The position numbers and the translations under genes are program-made. Positions 63,813-64,000 of a stretch of DNA of 64,000 nt are shown here, in pieces (the first letter of the stretch is position 1; every line of letters starts with the position of its first letter). The stretch spans positions 62,001 to 126,000 of the forward strand of contig NC_087378.1 in the NCBI RefSeq assembly GCF_963675165.1, written 5' to 3'. A model generated the notes under the pieces. That model did not search any database. It saw only the letters and a list, made by a program, of their open reading frames with translations, and was not told the origin of the DNA. The stretch comes from Halichondria panicea. Taxonomy: Eukaryota; Porifera; Demospongiae; Suberitida; Halichondriidae.

Positions 63813-64000
63813 TTAACGAGGTCTTCCCCTGCCACGCCCCCTTGGACCGGGTAGAGCGGCGGTGGGGTCATTACCTCCGGAGCGTGGGTTCTTTATTGTC
63901 TCGTCAACAGACAGAATGAGAGCAGCTGCCTCCGAGGCACCAGTAAGAGCGTTGATCTTTACCATGGCAGGTTCCCACACAAAAGCCTCAAAGTTGTCAG
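63813..64000 (-). CDS. CCT7: T-complex protein 1 subunit eta (CCT7), 3' end
   Basis: The last 62 codons of the gene in one open exon, cut by the window edge; the stop is TAA at 63813-63815. It reads [20 protein letters not shown], then [20 protein letters not shown], which is nearly identical to human CCT7. It ends in a Gly/Arg tail ([11 protein letters not shown]), like the human [13 protein letters not shown]7 is one of eight subunits of the TRiC/CCT cytosolic chaperonin that folds actin and tubulin. A GGTAAT inside the exon looks like a donor, but reading through it gives the conserved tail, so it is unlikely to be used. Confidence 0.95.
   Translation of the reverse strand, partial: DNFEAFVWEPAMVKINALTGASEAAALILSVDETIKNPRSGGNDPTAALPGPRGRGRGRPR

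Overview
The window is nuclear DNA of an invertebrate animal. The genes are compact, carry many short GT-AG introns, and encode metazoan proteins: mitoferrin, a tetraspanin, RAB28, eIF3a, HPS1, PPT2, OAT, B4GALT7, FNTA, VPS33B, a sulfatase and CCT7. Introns are rich in (CA)n/(GT)n runs, foldback elements and tandem repeats. Dense gene packing with frequent head-to-head pairs would suit a sponge or similar early-branching animal, but that is a guess from style; no marker in the window fixes the phylum.

Layout. 0.2-1.4 kb: 3' part of mitoferrin (+). 1.6-4.1 kb: cytochrome P450 (-), head to head with a tetraspanin (+, 4.3-5.1 kb). 5.4-26.8 kb: one very long minus-strand chain of splice-compatible exons. 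Its upstream part has a DEP-like domain; its downstream part has an AT-hook, a CCCH zinc finger and helical repeats. I list it as two features because I cannot place or exclude a gene boundary. 27.3-29.0 kb: BOD1/SHG1-domain protein (+). 29.2-32.0 kb: RAB28 (+), with nested mobile-element debris in its last intron. 32.2-38.6 kb: EIF3A (+, 17 exons), whose introns hold at least five copies of one repeat. 39.0-39.7 kb: small Ig-like type I membrane protein (-). 40.2-46.5 kb: HPS1 (-). 47.7-51.0 kb: two tandem PPT2-type thioesterases (+); the second has ten tandem in-frame copies of its own splice donor. 51.3-53.5 kb: OAT (-), head to head with B4GALT7 (+, 53.7-55.2 kb). 55.4-57.1 kb: FNTA (-), head to head with VPS33B (+, 57.5-60.4 kb). 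60.8-63.5 kb: sulfatase (+). 63.8 kb to the end: 3' end of CCT7 (-).

Functional themes. Several genes serve lysosomes and related organelles: HPS1 (BLOC-3 GEF), VPS33B (SM tethering protein), two PPT2 thioesterases and a sulfatase. FNTA is the shared alpha subunit of the enzymes that would prenylate RAB28, which ends in a CaaX box here. I read this as neighbourhood, not as an operon.

The most unusual features are (1) the PPT2 33-bp minisatellite, which multiplies a splice donor in frame; (2) an interspersed repeat found only in introns and always in the sense direction of the host gene; (3) the giant minus-strand exon chain; and (4) several mobile elements with readable target-site duplications.
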